This document shows positions 52,882 to 61,871 of a stretch of 64,000 nt of DNA, piece after piece. The notes under the pieces are model-generated. The model saw only the letters and a list, made by a program, of their open reading frames with translations. It was not told the origin of the DNA and did no database searches. Numbering within the stretch: the stretch's first letter is position 1; each line of letters starts with the position of its first letter. The DNA comes from Pseudomonas mosselii. GTDB lineage: Bacteria; Pseudomonadota; Gammaproteobacteria; Pseudomonadales; Pseudomonadaceae. The translations under genes and the position numbers were made by a program. The stretch is from positions 248,001-312,000 of the forward strand of contig NZ_CP081966.1 of the NCBI RefSeq assembly GCF_019823065.1. Direction: 5' to 3'.

Positions 52882-54564
52882 TTATCCACAGACCCGTAGC
52901 ACCTCCTCGATGGAGGTCAGCCGTTGCTCGGCCAGGCGGCTTCCGCTGCGGCGCAGGTCGTGCAGGCCATCAGCGATCGCCTGCTGGCGCAGCACTTCCA
53001 GGTCGGCGCCTGGGGTGATGCGCTGGCGTAGCGCGCTGTCGACCCGTAGCAGCTCGAACAGCCCGGTGCGGCCATGAAAGCCGCTGCCCCGACAGGTCTG
53101 GCAGGCGGGGCGATCGGTGTGTTCCATGCCTTGGCAGGCAGGACACAAGGTGCGCACCAGCCGTTGGGCCATGACCCCCAGCAACGTGGCCCTGATCAGG
53201 TAGTCGGCCACCTTCAGCTCCTGCAGGCGGGTGATTGCCGCGCAGGCATCGTCGGTGTGCAAGGTGGACAGTACCAGGTGGCCGGTCAGCGCCGCCTGTA
53301 CCGCCACTTGGGCGGTTTCCTGGTCGCGGATCTCGCCGATCATGATGATGTCCGGATCCTGCCGCAGCAGAGCGCGCACGCCATCGGCGAAGCCCAGGCC
53401 CAGGCCGGGTTGCACCTGTAGCTGGTTGATCGCCGGCTCCAGGCGCTCGATGGGGTCCTCGATGCTGCACAGGTTGACCTGGGGCGTGGCCAGGTGGCGC
53501 AGGCTGGCGTAGAGGGTGCTGGTCTTGCCCGAGCCAGTGGGGCCGGTTACCAGCAGGATGCCCTGGCGCCGTTGCAGCAGGGTTTTCCACTGGGCCAGCA
53601 AGGGCGCCTCCAGGCCGAGGTGCTCGAGGGTTTCATGGCGTAGCTGCGGATCGAACAGACGCAGCACCAGCTTCTCGCCGAATGGCGTGGGCAGCGTGGA
53701 CAGGCGCAGCTCGATCTGCACGCCATCCGGCAGGCGGCTTTTCAGGCGACCGTCCTGGGGCCGACGCTTCTCCGCCACGTTCATCCGACCCAGGTGCTTC
53801 AGGCGGCTGACCATGGCCAGTGCGACGCCCGCCGGGAAGGCGTAGACAGGGTACAGCAGGCCATCGATGCGCAGGCGCAGGTGGCCCAGTTCGCGGCGCG
53901 GTTCCAGGTGGATATCACTGGCACGCTGCTCGATGGCGTACTGCAGCACCCAGTCGACAATGCGCACCACATGCTGATCCTCGGCGCCCGCTTGGGCCTG
54001 GCTGGCACCCAGCTCCAGCAGCTGCTCCAGTTCGCCGAGCCCGGGCGCCGGGGGCTGCTGGGCATTGCGCAGTGAACGCGCCAGGCCGAAGAAGGTGGGC
54101 GTCAGTTGGCGGATCTGCCGGGGGCTGGCCAGCACACGTTGCACGCGCTTGCCAAGGCCGTGGCACAGGTCGGCCTCCCAGTCACGTCGATAGGGTTGGG
54201 CGCTGGCCACGGTCACGCTGCTGTCGTCCAGCGCCACGGCGAGGATGCCGTGACGTTCGGCGAAGGCCGCTGACATCAGGCTGGCAACCTGTGCCAGGTC
54301 GACCTGCAGCGGGTCGATGTGCAGGAATGGCTGGCCCACCTGATCGGCCAACCAGTGGCAGAGCGCATGCAGGTCCAGGTGCTGGCCAGGGTGTAACGGA
54401 TCTGCCAGGGCCAGCGCGGCGATCAGCTCCAGGGGATGCTCGTCAGGGTGTTGCCTGGCCCGCTCGAGCGCCTTGAGCGCATCGCAGGCGGCGATCCGCT
54501 GTTCGGCGAGCAAGGCGTCGAGCAGCCGGTTCAGGTCCAGGTCTTGGCTAGCGTTGGCAAACAT
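52882..54564 (-). CDS. Orphan GspE/PilB-type secretion ATPase
   Basis: A 560-residue ATPase: N-terminal MshEN-like region (about 45-150), N2 domain (about 200-310) and core with Walker A GPTGSGKT (341-348), Walker B-containing DIIMIGEIRD (405-414), a His-box region (LSTLHTDDA, 433-441) and a tetracysteine zinc site C474-x2-C477 / C488-x2-C491. All catalytic features look intact. No other type II secretion or type IV pilus gene is in the window, so its machine must be encoded elsewhere. It shares only a short gap with the DUF2388 gene. Confidence 0.88.
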   Translation of the reverse strand: MFANASQDLDLNRLLDALLAEQRIAACDALKALERARQHPDEHPLELIAALALADPLHPGQHLDLHALCHWLADQVGQPFLHIDPLQVDLAQVASLMSAAFAERHGILAVALDDSSVTVASAQPYRRDWEADLCHGLGKRVQRVLASPRQIRQLTPTFFGLARSLRNAQQPPAPGLGELEQLLELGASQAQAGAEDQHVVRIVDWVLQYAIEQRASDIHLEPRRELGHLRLRIDGLLYPVYAFPAGVALAMVSRLKHLGRMNVAEKRRPQDGRLKSRLPDGVQIELRLSTLPTPFGEKLVLRLFDPQLRHETLEHLGLEAPLLAQWKTLLQRRQGILLVTGPTGSGKTSTLYASLRHLATPQVNLCSIEDPIERLEPAINQLQVQPGLGLGFADGVRALLRQDPDIIMIGEIRDQETAQVAVQAALTGHLVLSTLHTDDACAAITRLQELKVADYLIRATLLGVMAQRLVRTLCPACQGMEHTDRPACQTCRGSGFHGRTGLFELLRVDSALRQRITPGADLEVLRQQAIADGLHDLRRSGSRLAEQRLTSIEEVLRVCG

Positions 54565-54664
54565 GGCGAGATCCCTGCCAGGTGATCCATGACGCTGGCA
54601 AGGCTAGTCAGAGGACGCAATGGTGGGGGTGAATAAAGGGTTTCGGAATCTTGCCAGGGGGCGT

Positions 54665-54979
54665 TCAGGCCGAGGCGGCCTGCGCCAGGCGTGGCCGGCA
54701 CTCCAGGCTGACATCGGCCACGCAGACCAGGTTGCGCAGCTTCTGCGCGATGACTTCGGCGCGGTGCCAGCTCAGGCCGCCGATGCCGATTTCCATGTCC
54801 AGCAGGTCATCGCACTGGTTGACCTGGACGCTATGTGGTGTGAGGAACTGCAGGGCGAACAGGTTGAGCACCCGGCACAGGCTGTCCGGTTCCGCCTCGG
54901 CCTGCAGGCGATAGTGGACGGTGCTGTGGGCGGTGTTGGCGGCCCAGGCATCGATCCTGGGCTGTTCGGCTGAGTGCAT
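54665..54979 (-). CDS. Small ACT-like domain protein
   Basis: A 104-residue protein whose core (VHYRLQAEAEPDSLCRVLNLFALQFLTPHSVQVNQCDDLLDMEIGIGGLSWHRAEVIAQKLRNLVCVADVSLE) has the alternating beta-alpha-beta pattern of an ACT domain, like the small regulatory subunit IlvM. It may sense an amino acid; no enzyme partner is adjacent. It is divergent from an lrp-like gene across 126 bp of AT-rich DNA, which suggests Lrp control. Confidence 0.75.
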   Translation of the reverse strand: MHSAEQPRIDAWAANTAHSTVHYRLQAEAEPDSLCRVLNLFALQFLTPHSVQVNQCDDLLDMEIGIGGLSWHRAEVIAQKLRNLVCVADVSLECRPRLAQAASA

Positions 54980-55105
54980 GGCGTTTCTCCACGAAAGTGA
55001 AGAAATTCTTGCACGTTGGCGGTGGTATTTTTTCGCTATGATTTGAGCGTTTTCTATCTATTGAGAATAGTTTAATTCGCAAAGTTGAATTTTGGAGAAT
55101 TGATA

Positions 55106-55576
55106 ATGCATGGTGGATTGGATGCCTATGATCGGCGCATCCTCGAGCTGCTGCAGGAGGACGCGTCGCTGTCCAGCGCGCAGATCGCCGAGCGCGTGGG
55201 CTTGTCGCAGTCGCCATGCTGGCGGCGCATCCAGCGCTTGAGGGAGGAGGGCGTGATCCGCGCGCAGGTGACCCTGCTGGATCGCAAGAAGGTGGGGCTG
55301 AACACGCAGATCTTTGCCGAGGTGAAACTCAATGCGCATGGGCGCTCGAACTTCGCCGAGTTCACCGAGGCGATCCGCGGGTTTCCCGAAGTGCTGGAAT
55401 GCTACGTGCTGATGGGGGCGGTGGACTTCCTGCTGCGCATCGTTACCTCGGATATCGAGGCTTATGAGCGGTTCTTCTTCGAGAAGCTGTCGAACGTGCC
55501 GGGTATCCAGGAAGTGAACTCGATCGTGGCGTTGTCGGAGATCAAGTCGACCACGAGCTTGCCATTGAGACCCTGA
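55106..55576 (+). CDS. Lrp/AsnC-family transcriptional regulator
   Basis: A 156-residue regulator: HTH at about residues 5-60 (LDAYDRRILELLQEDASLSSAQIAERVGLSQSPCWRRIQRLREEGVI) and a C-terminal RAM/AsnC sensor domain (YVLMGAVDFLLRIVTSDIEAYERFFFEKLSNVPGI). GGAG lies 9 bases before ATG 55106; an upstream TTG would add seven residues. It probably regulates itself and the divergent ACT-like gene in response to an amino acid. The target amino acid is unknown. Confidence 0.93.
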   Translation: MHGGLDAYDRRILELLQEDASLSSAQIAERVGLSQSPCWRRIQRLREEGVIRAQVTLLDRKKVGLNTQIFAEVKLNAHGRSNFAEFTEAIRGFPEVLECYVLMGAVDFLLRIVTSDIEAYERFFFEKLSNVPGIQEVNSIVALSEIKSTTSLPLRP

Positions 55577-55582
55577 CGAGTC

Positions 55583-55623
55583 GATTGCGGGGCAAGTCGC
55601 AACGGCGCACCGCCGCTCCCACG
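55583..55623. repeat. Variant REP with internal insertion
   Basis: ATTGCGGGGCAAG, then TCGCAACGGCGCACCG, then CCGCTCCCAC: a REP core split by about 16 bases, between the lrp-like gene and the CYTH-CHAD gene. Confidence 0.65.
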
Positions 55624-55648
55624 AAGTGCAGGAGCGGGCAGCGCGGAC

Positions 55649-57028
55649 TCAGGCCTTGAGCAGGTGTTTCCAGGCGCGGTTCTGCTCAATGGCGCGGGCC
55701 TGCTCGATACGGGCTTCGAGCAGTTCTTCCTTGCCTTCTTCCACCAGGGGTTGCTCGGCCAGTTCGTGCAGCTTGTTCAGCTCGCCGTAGAGGCGGTCCT
55801 GTTGCGGCAGGTCCAGCACCTGGCGGGCGTGGTGCAGCCAGCTCTGCACGCATTCGATGCGTGGCAGCTGTTCGGCCAGGTCTTCCGGGCGCTGCACGTA
55901 CAGCGGCAGCTTCAGGGCGCGAGACTCCTCACCCAGCAGGTGCTGCAGCCAGCTGGCCAGCTGCGCCTTGCCCTGGCGCTCGCCACGGCCCTTGCGCTCG
56001 GCGGTCCAGGCGCGGGCGCTCAGCCAACGTGCGGTCTCCAGGGAGAACTGGCCCCAGCGCGGGTCTTCCAGTTCTTCGGCGAACTGCTCGGGGGCGGCGC
56101 GGCGAATGTCCTCGTCATCGTTGCCGGCCAGCACCAGCGGGCGCCAGTCTTCCAGCAGCGCGTCGAGGCTGGCGCGCAGGGCACGGGTGGTCGGGCGCGG
56201 CGCGGCCTGGCCGAGGCTTGCGGTGAGGGCGCGCAGTTCGGCCAGGCAGCGAACCCAGTCCTGCAGCAGGCGCCAGTGGCCATTGTGGCGATACTGCTCG
56301 GCCAGGCGCTGGCTGCTGCCCAGCAGTTGCCAGGCGAGGGCGGCGTAGGCGTCGTCCAGCGGCATCTCGGCCTGCAGTTCGGTCACCGGCAGGCCCAACT
56401 CGTAGCTGTCCGGATCGAGCAGGCGGTAGCCGCGCTCGGCCTTGCTGATGTCGCAGGGCATCAGTGGCAGGCTGGCGGCCAGCTCGGCGGCCAGCTCCAA
56501 CAGCGCCTCAGGGGGACCTTCACGCAGTTCCAGCTCCAGCTCGCAGATTTCTTCCTTGCGCTTGCCGGCGATCACGAAACCTTGGTCCAGCGCGGCCTCG
56601 ATCACCACCTTCGCCTTGCCACGGCCCCAGGCGATCTCGGCGTACTCGCGGGTGAAGTCGGTGGTGAACAGCGGCTTGATGGTCTTCTTGTCCAGCTCGG
56701 CCAGTTGCTCGGGCCAGCAGGTGGCGTCGAGCTTCTTCAGGTCGAGCTTGACCTTGTCCAGGTGCCACTCGTGCTCGTTGCGCTCGGACAGGCCGGCGAC
56801 GCTCTGACCACGGCACTTGAGGGTCTGGATGATGACCTCGCCATCACGGCGAAGGCGCAGGGCGACACGGGCGGCGGACAGGTCGCGCTCGGGGGTGTCG
56901 AAGTACTGGTTGAGCAATTCGCGGGTCTGCCAGCCGGACTTGTTGCGCTTCTTCAGCAGGGGGTGCTCGCGCAGGGCGGCAAGGGTCTCGCGGCTGGCGC
57001 GGAGTTTGAGTTCGGTTTCTTTGTGCAT
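55649..57028 (-). CDS. CYTH-CHAD protein (inorganic triphosphatase-like)
   Basis: A 459-residue protein. The N-terminal CYTH domain (about 1-205) has the metal/triphosphate-binding ETELKL at residues 4-9 and alternating charged strands (ALRLRRDGEVIIQTLKCRG, KAKVVIEAALDQG, ELELELREG); the C-terminal CHAD domain (about 225-455) is a helical, Arg/Trp-rich bundle that binds polyphosphate. It resembles E. coli YgiF, a triphosphatase acting on PPPi. It is divergent from argE by 128 bp. Confidence 0.9.
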   Translation of the reverse strand: MHKETELKLRASRETLAALREHPLLKKRNKSGWQTRELLNQYFDTPERDLSAARVALRLRRDGEVIIQTLKCRGQSVAGLSERNEHEWHLDKVKLDLKKLDATCWPEQLAELDKKTIKPLFTTDFTREYAEIAWGRGKAKVVIEAALDQGFVIAGKRKEEICELELELREGPPEALLELAAELAASLPLMPCDISKAERGYRLLDPDSYELGLPVTELQAEMPLDDAYAALAWQLLGSSQRLAEQYRHNGHWRLLQDWVRCLAELRALTASLGQAAPRPTTRALRASLDALLEDWRPLVLAGNDDEDIRRAAPEQFAEELEDPRWGQFSLETARWLSARAWTAERKGRGERQGKAQLASWLQHLLGEESRALKLPLYVQRPEDLAEQLPRIECVQSWLHHARQVLDLPQQDRLYGELNKLHELAEQPLVEEGKEELLEARIEQARAIEQNRAWKHLLKA

Positions 57029-57156
57029 CGCGGGCTCGGAAGGAGGGGCATCGTTACTGGGCAGTCTACAGTACTTGCTCCACGAGGATGCTGTGGATTG
57101 CCAGGTGACGGGTCGCCATTGTTATGATGCCTTTCACGCCGTCGAGGAGTCCGCGC

Positions 57157-58302
57157 ATGCCGTTGCCGTCGCTGAAAGACCAGTTCGCCGCCCTGATCGC
57201 CGCGCCCTCGGTCAGTTGCACCCAGCCTGCGCTGGACCAGTCCAACCGCGCGGTCATCGACCTGCTGGCCGGCTGGCTGGGCGACCTGGGCTTCACCTGC
57301 GAGATCCAGCAGGTCAGCCCCGGCAAGTTCAACCTCCTGGCCAGCCGCGGCACCGGCCCGGGCGGCCTGGTGCTGGCCGGACACAGCGATACCGTGCCCT
57401 ACGACCCGCAGCTGTGGCGCAGCGATCCGCTCAAGCTGACCGAGGTCGATGGTCGCTGGGTCGGGCTGGGCAGCTGCGACATGAAAGGCTTCTTCGCCCT
57501 GGTCATCGACGCGGTCATCCCGCTGCTTGAGCACGATTTCAAGCAACCGCTGCTGATCCTCGCCACCTGCGACGAGGAAAGCTCGATGTCCGGCGCCCGC
57601 GCTCTGGCCGAGGCCGGCCAGCCGCTCGGACGGGCGGCGGTGATCGGCGAGCCCACCGGGCTCAAGCCGATCAGGATGCACAAGGGCATCCTCATGGACC
57701 GTATCGACATCCTCGGGCGCAGTGGCCATTCGTCGGATCCGAGCTTGGGCCGCAGCGCCATGGAAGCCATGCACGCGGTGATGGGCGAGCTGATGGGCCT
57801 GCGTCGTACCTGGCAGGAGCAGTACCGCAACCCGCAGTTCACGGTGCCGACGCCGACTCTGAACTTCGGCTGCATCCATGGTGGCGACAACCCCAACCGC
57901 ATCTGTGGCCAGTGCGCCCTGGAGTTCGACCTGCGCCCGCTGCCGGGCATGGATGTCGAGCAGCTGCGCGCGGCGATTCGTGGCAAGATCGCGCCTTTGG
58001 CCGAACGCCACGACGTGCGTATCGACTATGCGCCGCTGTTCCCCGAAGTACCGCCATTCGAGCAGGACGCCGACAGTGAACTGGTGCGCCTGGCCGAACG
58101 CCTGACCGGTCACCGCGCCGAAGCGGTGGCCTTTGGCACCGAAGCGCCTTATCTTCAGCAGCTCGGTTGCCAGACCATCGTGCTCGGCCCGGGTGACATC
58201 GCCTGCGCGCACCAGCCCGGCGAATGCCTGGAAATGTCACGAATCGAGCCTACTGTGCGTCTACTCCGTGACCTGATCCGGCACTATTGCCTGAGCCATT
58301 GA
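57157..58302 (+). CDS. argE: Acetylornithine deacetylase ArgE
   Basis: A 381-residue M20 amidohydrolase converting N-acetylornithine to ornithine. Metal site motifs: LVLAGHSDTVPYD (first His/Asp), GLGSCDMKGFFALV (bridging Asp), ATCDEESSMSGARAL (catalytic Glu pair) and a late EAPYLQQLGC. GAGGAG lies 8 bases before ATG 57157; ATGs at 57124 and 57127 lack a site. It precedes argA by about 110 bp; the two form an arginine-synthesis pair. Confidence 0.93.
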   Translation: MPLPSLKDQFAALIAAPSVSCTQPALDQSNRAVIDLLAGWLGDLGFTCEIQQVSPGKFNLLASRGTGPGGLVLAGHSDTVPYDPQLWRSDPLKLTEVDGRWVGLGSCDMKGFFALVIDAVIPLLEHDFKQPLLILATCDEESSMSGARALAEAGQPLGRAAVIGEPTGLKPIRMHKGILMDRIDILGRSGHSSDPSLGRSAMEAMHAVMGELMGLRRTWQEQYRNPQFTVPTPTLNFGCIHGGDNPNRICGQCALEFDLRPLPGMDVEQLRAAIRGKIAPLAERHDVRIDYAPLFPEVPPFEQDADSELVRLAERLTGHRAEAVAFGTEAPYLQQLGCQTIVLGPGDIACAHQPGECLEMSRIEPTVRLLRDLIRHYCLSH

Positions 58303-58411
58303 TCTTTCCCTGACCAGAGGAGACCGCGCGTGACCGCAAGCCTGTTCCGACGATGACTTTCGAACGTTGTGCGCCTTTTCGTTCTCCGTTCACTTATCCA
58401 CAGGCCCTGTC

Positions 58412-59710
58412 ATGCCCGATTACGTCAACTGGCTGCGTCATGCGTCTCCCTACATCAACGCCCACCGCGACTGCACCTTCGTGGTCATGCTTCCCGGTGA
58501 TGGCGTCGAACACCCGAATTTCGGCAACATTGTCCACGACCTGGTGCTGCTGCACAGCCTTGGTGTGCGGCTGGTGCTGGTCCACGGCTCGCGCCCGCAA
58601 ATCGAAAGCCGCCTGGCCGCCCGCGGCTTGACCCCGCACTATCATCACGGCATGCGCATCACCGATGCGGCAACGCTCGACTGCGTGATCGATGCGGTGG
58701 GCGCCTTGCGCCTGGCCATCGAGGCGCGCCTGTCGATGGATATGGCGGCCTCTCCGATGCAGGGCTCGCGCCTGCGGGTGGCCTCCGGCAACCTGGTCAC
58801 GGCGCGGCCGATCGGCGTGCTCGAAGGGGTCGACTACCACCACACCGGCGAAGTGCGCCGGGTTGACCGCAAAGGCATCAACCGCCTGCTCGATGAGCGC
58901 TCCATCGTGCTGCTGTCGCCGCTGGGCTATTCGCCGACCGGCGAGATCTTCAACCTCGCCTGCGAGGACGTGGCCACCCGTGCCGCAATCGAACTGGGCG
59001 CGGACAAGCTGCTGCTGTTCGGCGCTGAACCTGGCCTGCTGGATGCGCATGGCCAACTGGTGCGTGAGCTGCGGCCACAGCAGATCGCGCCGCACCTGCA
59101 ACGCCTGGGCAGCGACTACCAGGCCGAGTTGCTGGATGCCGCCGCCGAGGCCTGCAAGGGGGGCGTGGCGCGCAGCCATATCGTCAGCTATGCCGAGGAC
59201 GGTGCGTTGCTGACCGAGCTGTTCACCCGTGGCGGTGGCGGGACGCTGGTGTCTCAGGAGCAGTTCGAAGTGGTGCGCGAGGCGACCATCGAGGATGTCG
59301 GCGGCCTGCTGGAGCTGATCAGCCCGCTGGAAGAGCAGGGCATCCTGGTGCGTCGCTCGCGCGAGGTGCTGGAGCGGGAGATCGAGCAGTTCAGCGTGGT
59401 CGAGCGCGAGGGCATGATCATCGCCTGCGCGGCGTTGTACCCGATTGCCGATTCCGAAGCCGGGGAGCTGGCGTGCCTGGCGGTGAACCCGGAGTACCGG
59501 CATGGCGGGCGTGGCGACGAACTGCTCGAGCGCATTGAGGAGCGGGCGCGGGCGCTGGGGCTGAACACCCTGTTCGTGCTGACGACCCGCACCGCGCACT
59601 GGTTCCGTGAGCGTGGCTTTGCACCCAGTGGCGTGGAACGGCTGCCGGCGGCGCGGGCTTCGCTGTACAACTACCAGCGCAATTCGAAGATCTTCGAGAA
59701 GCCGCTCTGA
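58412..59710 (+). CDS. argA: N-acetylglutamate synthase ArgA
   Basis: A 432-residue enzyme catalysing the first committed step of arginine synthesis. The N-terminal half is an amino-acid-kinase fold that binds arginine for feedback control (VHGSRPQIESRLAARG, YSPTGEIFNLACEDVATRAAIELGADKLLL); the C-terminal half (about 290-430) is a GNAT acetyltransferase (LACLAVNPEYRHGGRGDELLERIEERAR). Length matches P. aeruginosa ArgA. The start at 58412 is chosen from family length; the ribosome site is weak. Confidence 0.95.
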   Translation: MPDYVNWLRHASPYINAHRDCTFVVMLPGDGVEHPNFGNIVHDLVLLHSLGVRLVLVHGSRPQIESRLAARGLTPHYHHGMRITDAATLDCVIDAVGALRLAIEARLSMDMAASPMQGSRLRVASGNLVTARPIGVLEGVDYHHTGEVRRVDRKGINRLLDERSIVLLSPLGYSPTGEIFNLACEDVATRAAIELGADKLLLFGAEPGLLDAHGQLVRELRPQQIAPHLQRLGSDYQAELLDAAAEACKGGVARSHIVSYAEDGALLTELFTRGGGGTLVSQEQFEVVREATIEDVGGLLELISPLEEQGILVRRSREVLEREIEQFSVVEREGMIIACAALYPIADSEAGELACLAVNPEYRHGGRGDELLERIEERARALGLNTLFVLTTRTAHWFRERGFAPSGVERLPAARASLYNYQRNSKIFEKPL

Positions 59711-59714
59711 TGCC

Positions 59715-59783
59715 ATCGCGGGTCAAGCCCGCTCCCACGGTGTACACGGGCTGGCACACGTGGGAGCGGGCTTGACCCGCGAT
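59715..59783. repeat. REP doublet, compensatory variant
   Basis: The arms 59715-59738 and 59760-59783 are exact 24-base reverse complements; both carry CGGGTCAAGCCC in place of the usual CGGGGCAAGCCC, so the change is matched on both sides. Confidence 0.9.
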
Positions 59784-59795
59784 GCGATGGCAAAG

Positions 59796-59822
59796 AAAAA
59801 CGCCGCCCTTGTGGGCGGCGTT
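59796..59822 (-). terminator. Intrinsic terminator of spuI
   Basis: On the minus strand AACGCCGCCC-ACAA-GGGCGGCGTT is followed directly by TTT, a 10-bp stem a few bases past the spuI stop codon. Confidence 0.92.
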
Positions 59823-59827
59823 ATCGT

Positions 59828-61204
59828 TTACACGGTATGCAGGTACCAGTTGTACTCGAGGTCGGAGATCGAATGCTCGAACTCCTCCAGCTCGCTCTCC
59901 TTGCACGCGACGAAGATGTCGATGTACTTCGGATCGATGTACTTGTTGAGGATCTCGCTGTCGTCCAGCTCGCGCAGGGCATCGCGCAGGTTGTTCGGCA
60001 GGCTCTGCTCCAGCTGCTCGTACGAGTTGCCTTCAATCGGCTCGCCCGGTTCGATCTTGTTGGTCAGACCGTGGTGCACGCCGGCCAACACGGCCGCCAT
60101 CATCAGGTACGGGTTGGCGTCGGCGCCGGCCACCCGGTGCTCGATGCGTACGGCGTCCGGCGAGCCGGTCGGCACGCGCAGGGCCACGGTGCGGTTGTCC
60201 AGGCCCCAGCTCGGTGCGTTCGGCACGTAGAACTGCGCGCCGAAACGGCGGTACGAGTTGACGTTCGGGCAGAGGAACGCCATCGAGGCAGGCAGGGTCT
60301 CGAGCACACCGCCGACAGCGTGACGTAGCGCGGCGTTCTGCTCGGGATCCTCGCTGGTGAAGATGTTGTTGCCATCCTTGTCCAGCACGGAGATGTGTAC
60401 ATGCAGGCCGTTGCCTGCCTGGCCCGGGTAGGGCTTGGCCATGAATGTGGTGTCCATTTCATGGTCGTAGGCGATGTTCTTGATCAGGCGCTTGAGCAGC
60501 ACCGCGTAGTCACAGGCCTTGAGCGGGTCGGGGACGTGGTGCAGGTTGACTTCGAACTGCGCCGGGGCGCTTTCCTTGACGATGGCGTCGGCCGGGATGC
60601 CTTGCTCCTTCGCGCCTTCGAGGATGTCCTGCAGGCAGTCGGCGTATTCGTCGAGGTCGTCGATCAGGTAGACCTGGGTCGACTGCGGGCGCTTGCCCGA
60701 GATCGGCGAGCGCGGCGGCTGCGGACGGCCGTTCACGTTCTCCTGGTCGATCAGGTAGAACTCCAGCTCGAACGCGGCGCAGATGGTCAGGCCCATCTCG
60801 GTGAACTTGCTCACCACCTGGCGCAGTACTTCGCGCGGGTCGGCGAAGAAGGGCTCGCCTTCGAGCTCGTGCATGGTCATCAGCAGTTGCGCGGTCGGGC
60901 GCTTCTGCCAGGGTTCGTTGGAGAGGGTGCCGGGGATGGGGTAGCAGATACGGTCGGCGTCGCCGATGTCCAGGCCAAGGCCTGTGCTTTCGACGGTTGA
61001 ACCGTTGATATCCAGGGCGAAGAGGGAGGCAGGCAGGTTGATGCCTTTCTCGTAAACCTTGTGGAGGCTGGTGCGCTCGATGCGCTTGCCACGCACCACA
61101 CCATTCATATCTGCAATCAGAAGGTCAACGTAGAGAACCTCAGGATGTTCCTTAAGGAACGCGTTCGCTTCGTTAAGCTGAACGGCACGCGGGGGTACCG
61201 ACAT
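59828..61204 (-). CDS. spuI: Gamma-glutamylpolyamine synthetase, glutamine-synthetase fold
   Basis: A 458-residue glutamine-synthetase-like enzyme. Motifs: FELEFYLIDQEN (metal-binding Glu), FMAKPYPGQAGNGLHVHISVLDKDG, VNSYRRFGAQFYVPNAPSWGLDNRTVALRVP and EHRVAGADANPYLMMAAVLAG. Members of this PuuA-like group glutamylate polyamines such as putrescine as the first step of catabolism. The position beside argA and divergent from spuB matches spuI. Plain glutamine synthesis is less likely: the adenylylation-loop Tyr context of GlnA is not seen. AAAGG lies upstream of the ATG. Confidence 0.88.
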   Translation of the reverse strand: MSVPPRAVQLNEANAFLKEHPEVLYVDLLIADMNGVVRGKRIERTSLHKVYEKGINLPASLFALDINGSTVESTGLGLDIGDADRICYPIPGTLSNEPWQKRPTAQLLMTMHELEGEPFFADPREVLRQVVSKFTEMGLTICAAFELEFYLIDQENVNGRPQPPRSPISGKRPQSTQVYLIDDLDEYADCLQDILEGAKEQGIPADAIVKESAPAQFEVNLHHVPDPLKACDYAVLLKRLIKNIAYDHEMDTTFMAKPYPGQAGNGLHVHISVLDKDGNNIFTSEDPEQNAALRHAVGGVLETLPASMAFLCPNVNSYRRFGAQFYVPNAPSWGLDNRTVALRVPTGSPDAVRIEHRVAGADANPYLMMAAVLAGVHHGLTNKIEPGEPIEGNSYEQLEQSLPNNLRDALRELDDSEILNKYIDPKYIDIFVACKESELEEFEHSISDLEYNWYLHTV

Positions 61205-61871
61205 GATGCAACACCTTTGTTGTTAAAAATATCAATCAAGGGGGGCTTGCAACCTCAGTCAATCGGAAAGACCAGGTGAAGTCAAGCCAACCCCATGATG
61301 CCCTTAAATGGCACATCTACGGCAGATTTGCTGCATATCGGGGCGTGCCATTATCCGCTATTTTTGCCCTGAAGGGTTATCCCGAGCGGGGCGTGTTTTA
61401 TTTTTTACGGAGAGGTTGTGTAAAAAAATGAACGAGGATAAGCTCGGTCACAACCCAGAACACAATAATACGAGGGTCACATGGTCCGCTTGCCGAGACC
61501 TGTCAGCGCCGCATGCACGGTGCGTTCAGGTACATCTCCCGGTTGCCGTCCGGTCATCGCACGCCTGTATCAAAGGGGCGCCGCGCTGGCCGCAATAATT
61601 GACGGTTCGCGAAAAAAAACCATACCTCGTAACGCTTTACCGCAACACCTCCTTTCCTTCTGCCCTTCGCTTTCTGTCCGGACGCGCCGTCATGGCGTGC
61701 CTCCACTGTCGTCCTGCGCGAGGGTTTTTGCTTTAGCCATGCACAGCATCCAGAATCAAGGCGCGGGCCTTTCCAGGCCCCTCGGCGCCCTGCGCGCCGA
61801 CTTTGCCCGACGCCTGGCGTCAGTGGCCGCCGGTTGCCTTCAATCGCGCCACATTACCTCCTGAGGTATTT
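61205..61871. promoter_or_regulatory. Long divergent spuI / spuB regulatory region
   Basis: A 667-bp gap with no convincing gene. The spuI side is AT-rich (61205-61240, and 61385-61425 with long T and A runs). A run of eight A lies at about 61613. The rest is a GC-rich leader running to the spuB start, ending in a small hairpin (61855-61868). Expected control is by polyamine- or nitrogen-responsive regulators; no known operator was recognised. Confidence 0.5.
61855..61868 (+). promoter_or_regulatory. Hairpin covering the spuB ribosome binding site
   Basis: TACCT-CCTG-AGGTA-type pairing places the GAGG ribosome site of spuB (start 61872) in the 3' arm of a short stem. It may reduce translation unless opened. 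Confidence 0.35.

Noticed and set aside
61308..61864. Short open frames in the spuI-spuB gap
   Set aside because: They are biased to Arg/Cys/Pro, lack ribosome sites and show no recognisable domain; the region reads better as promoter and leader.
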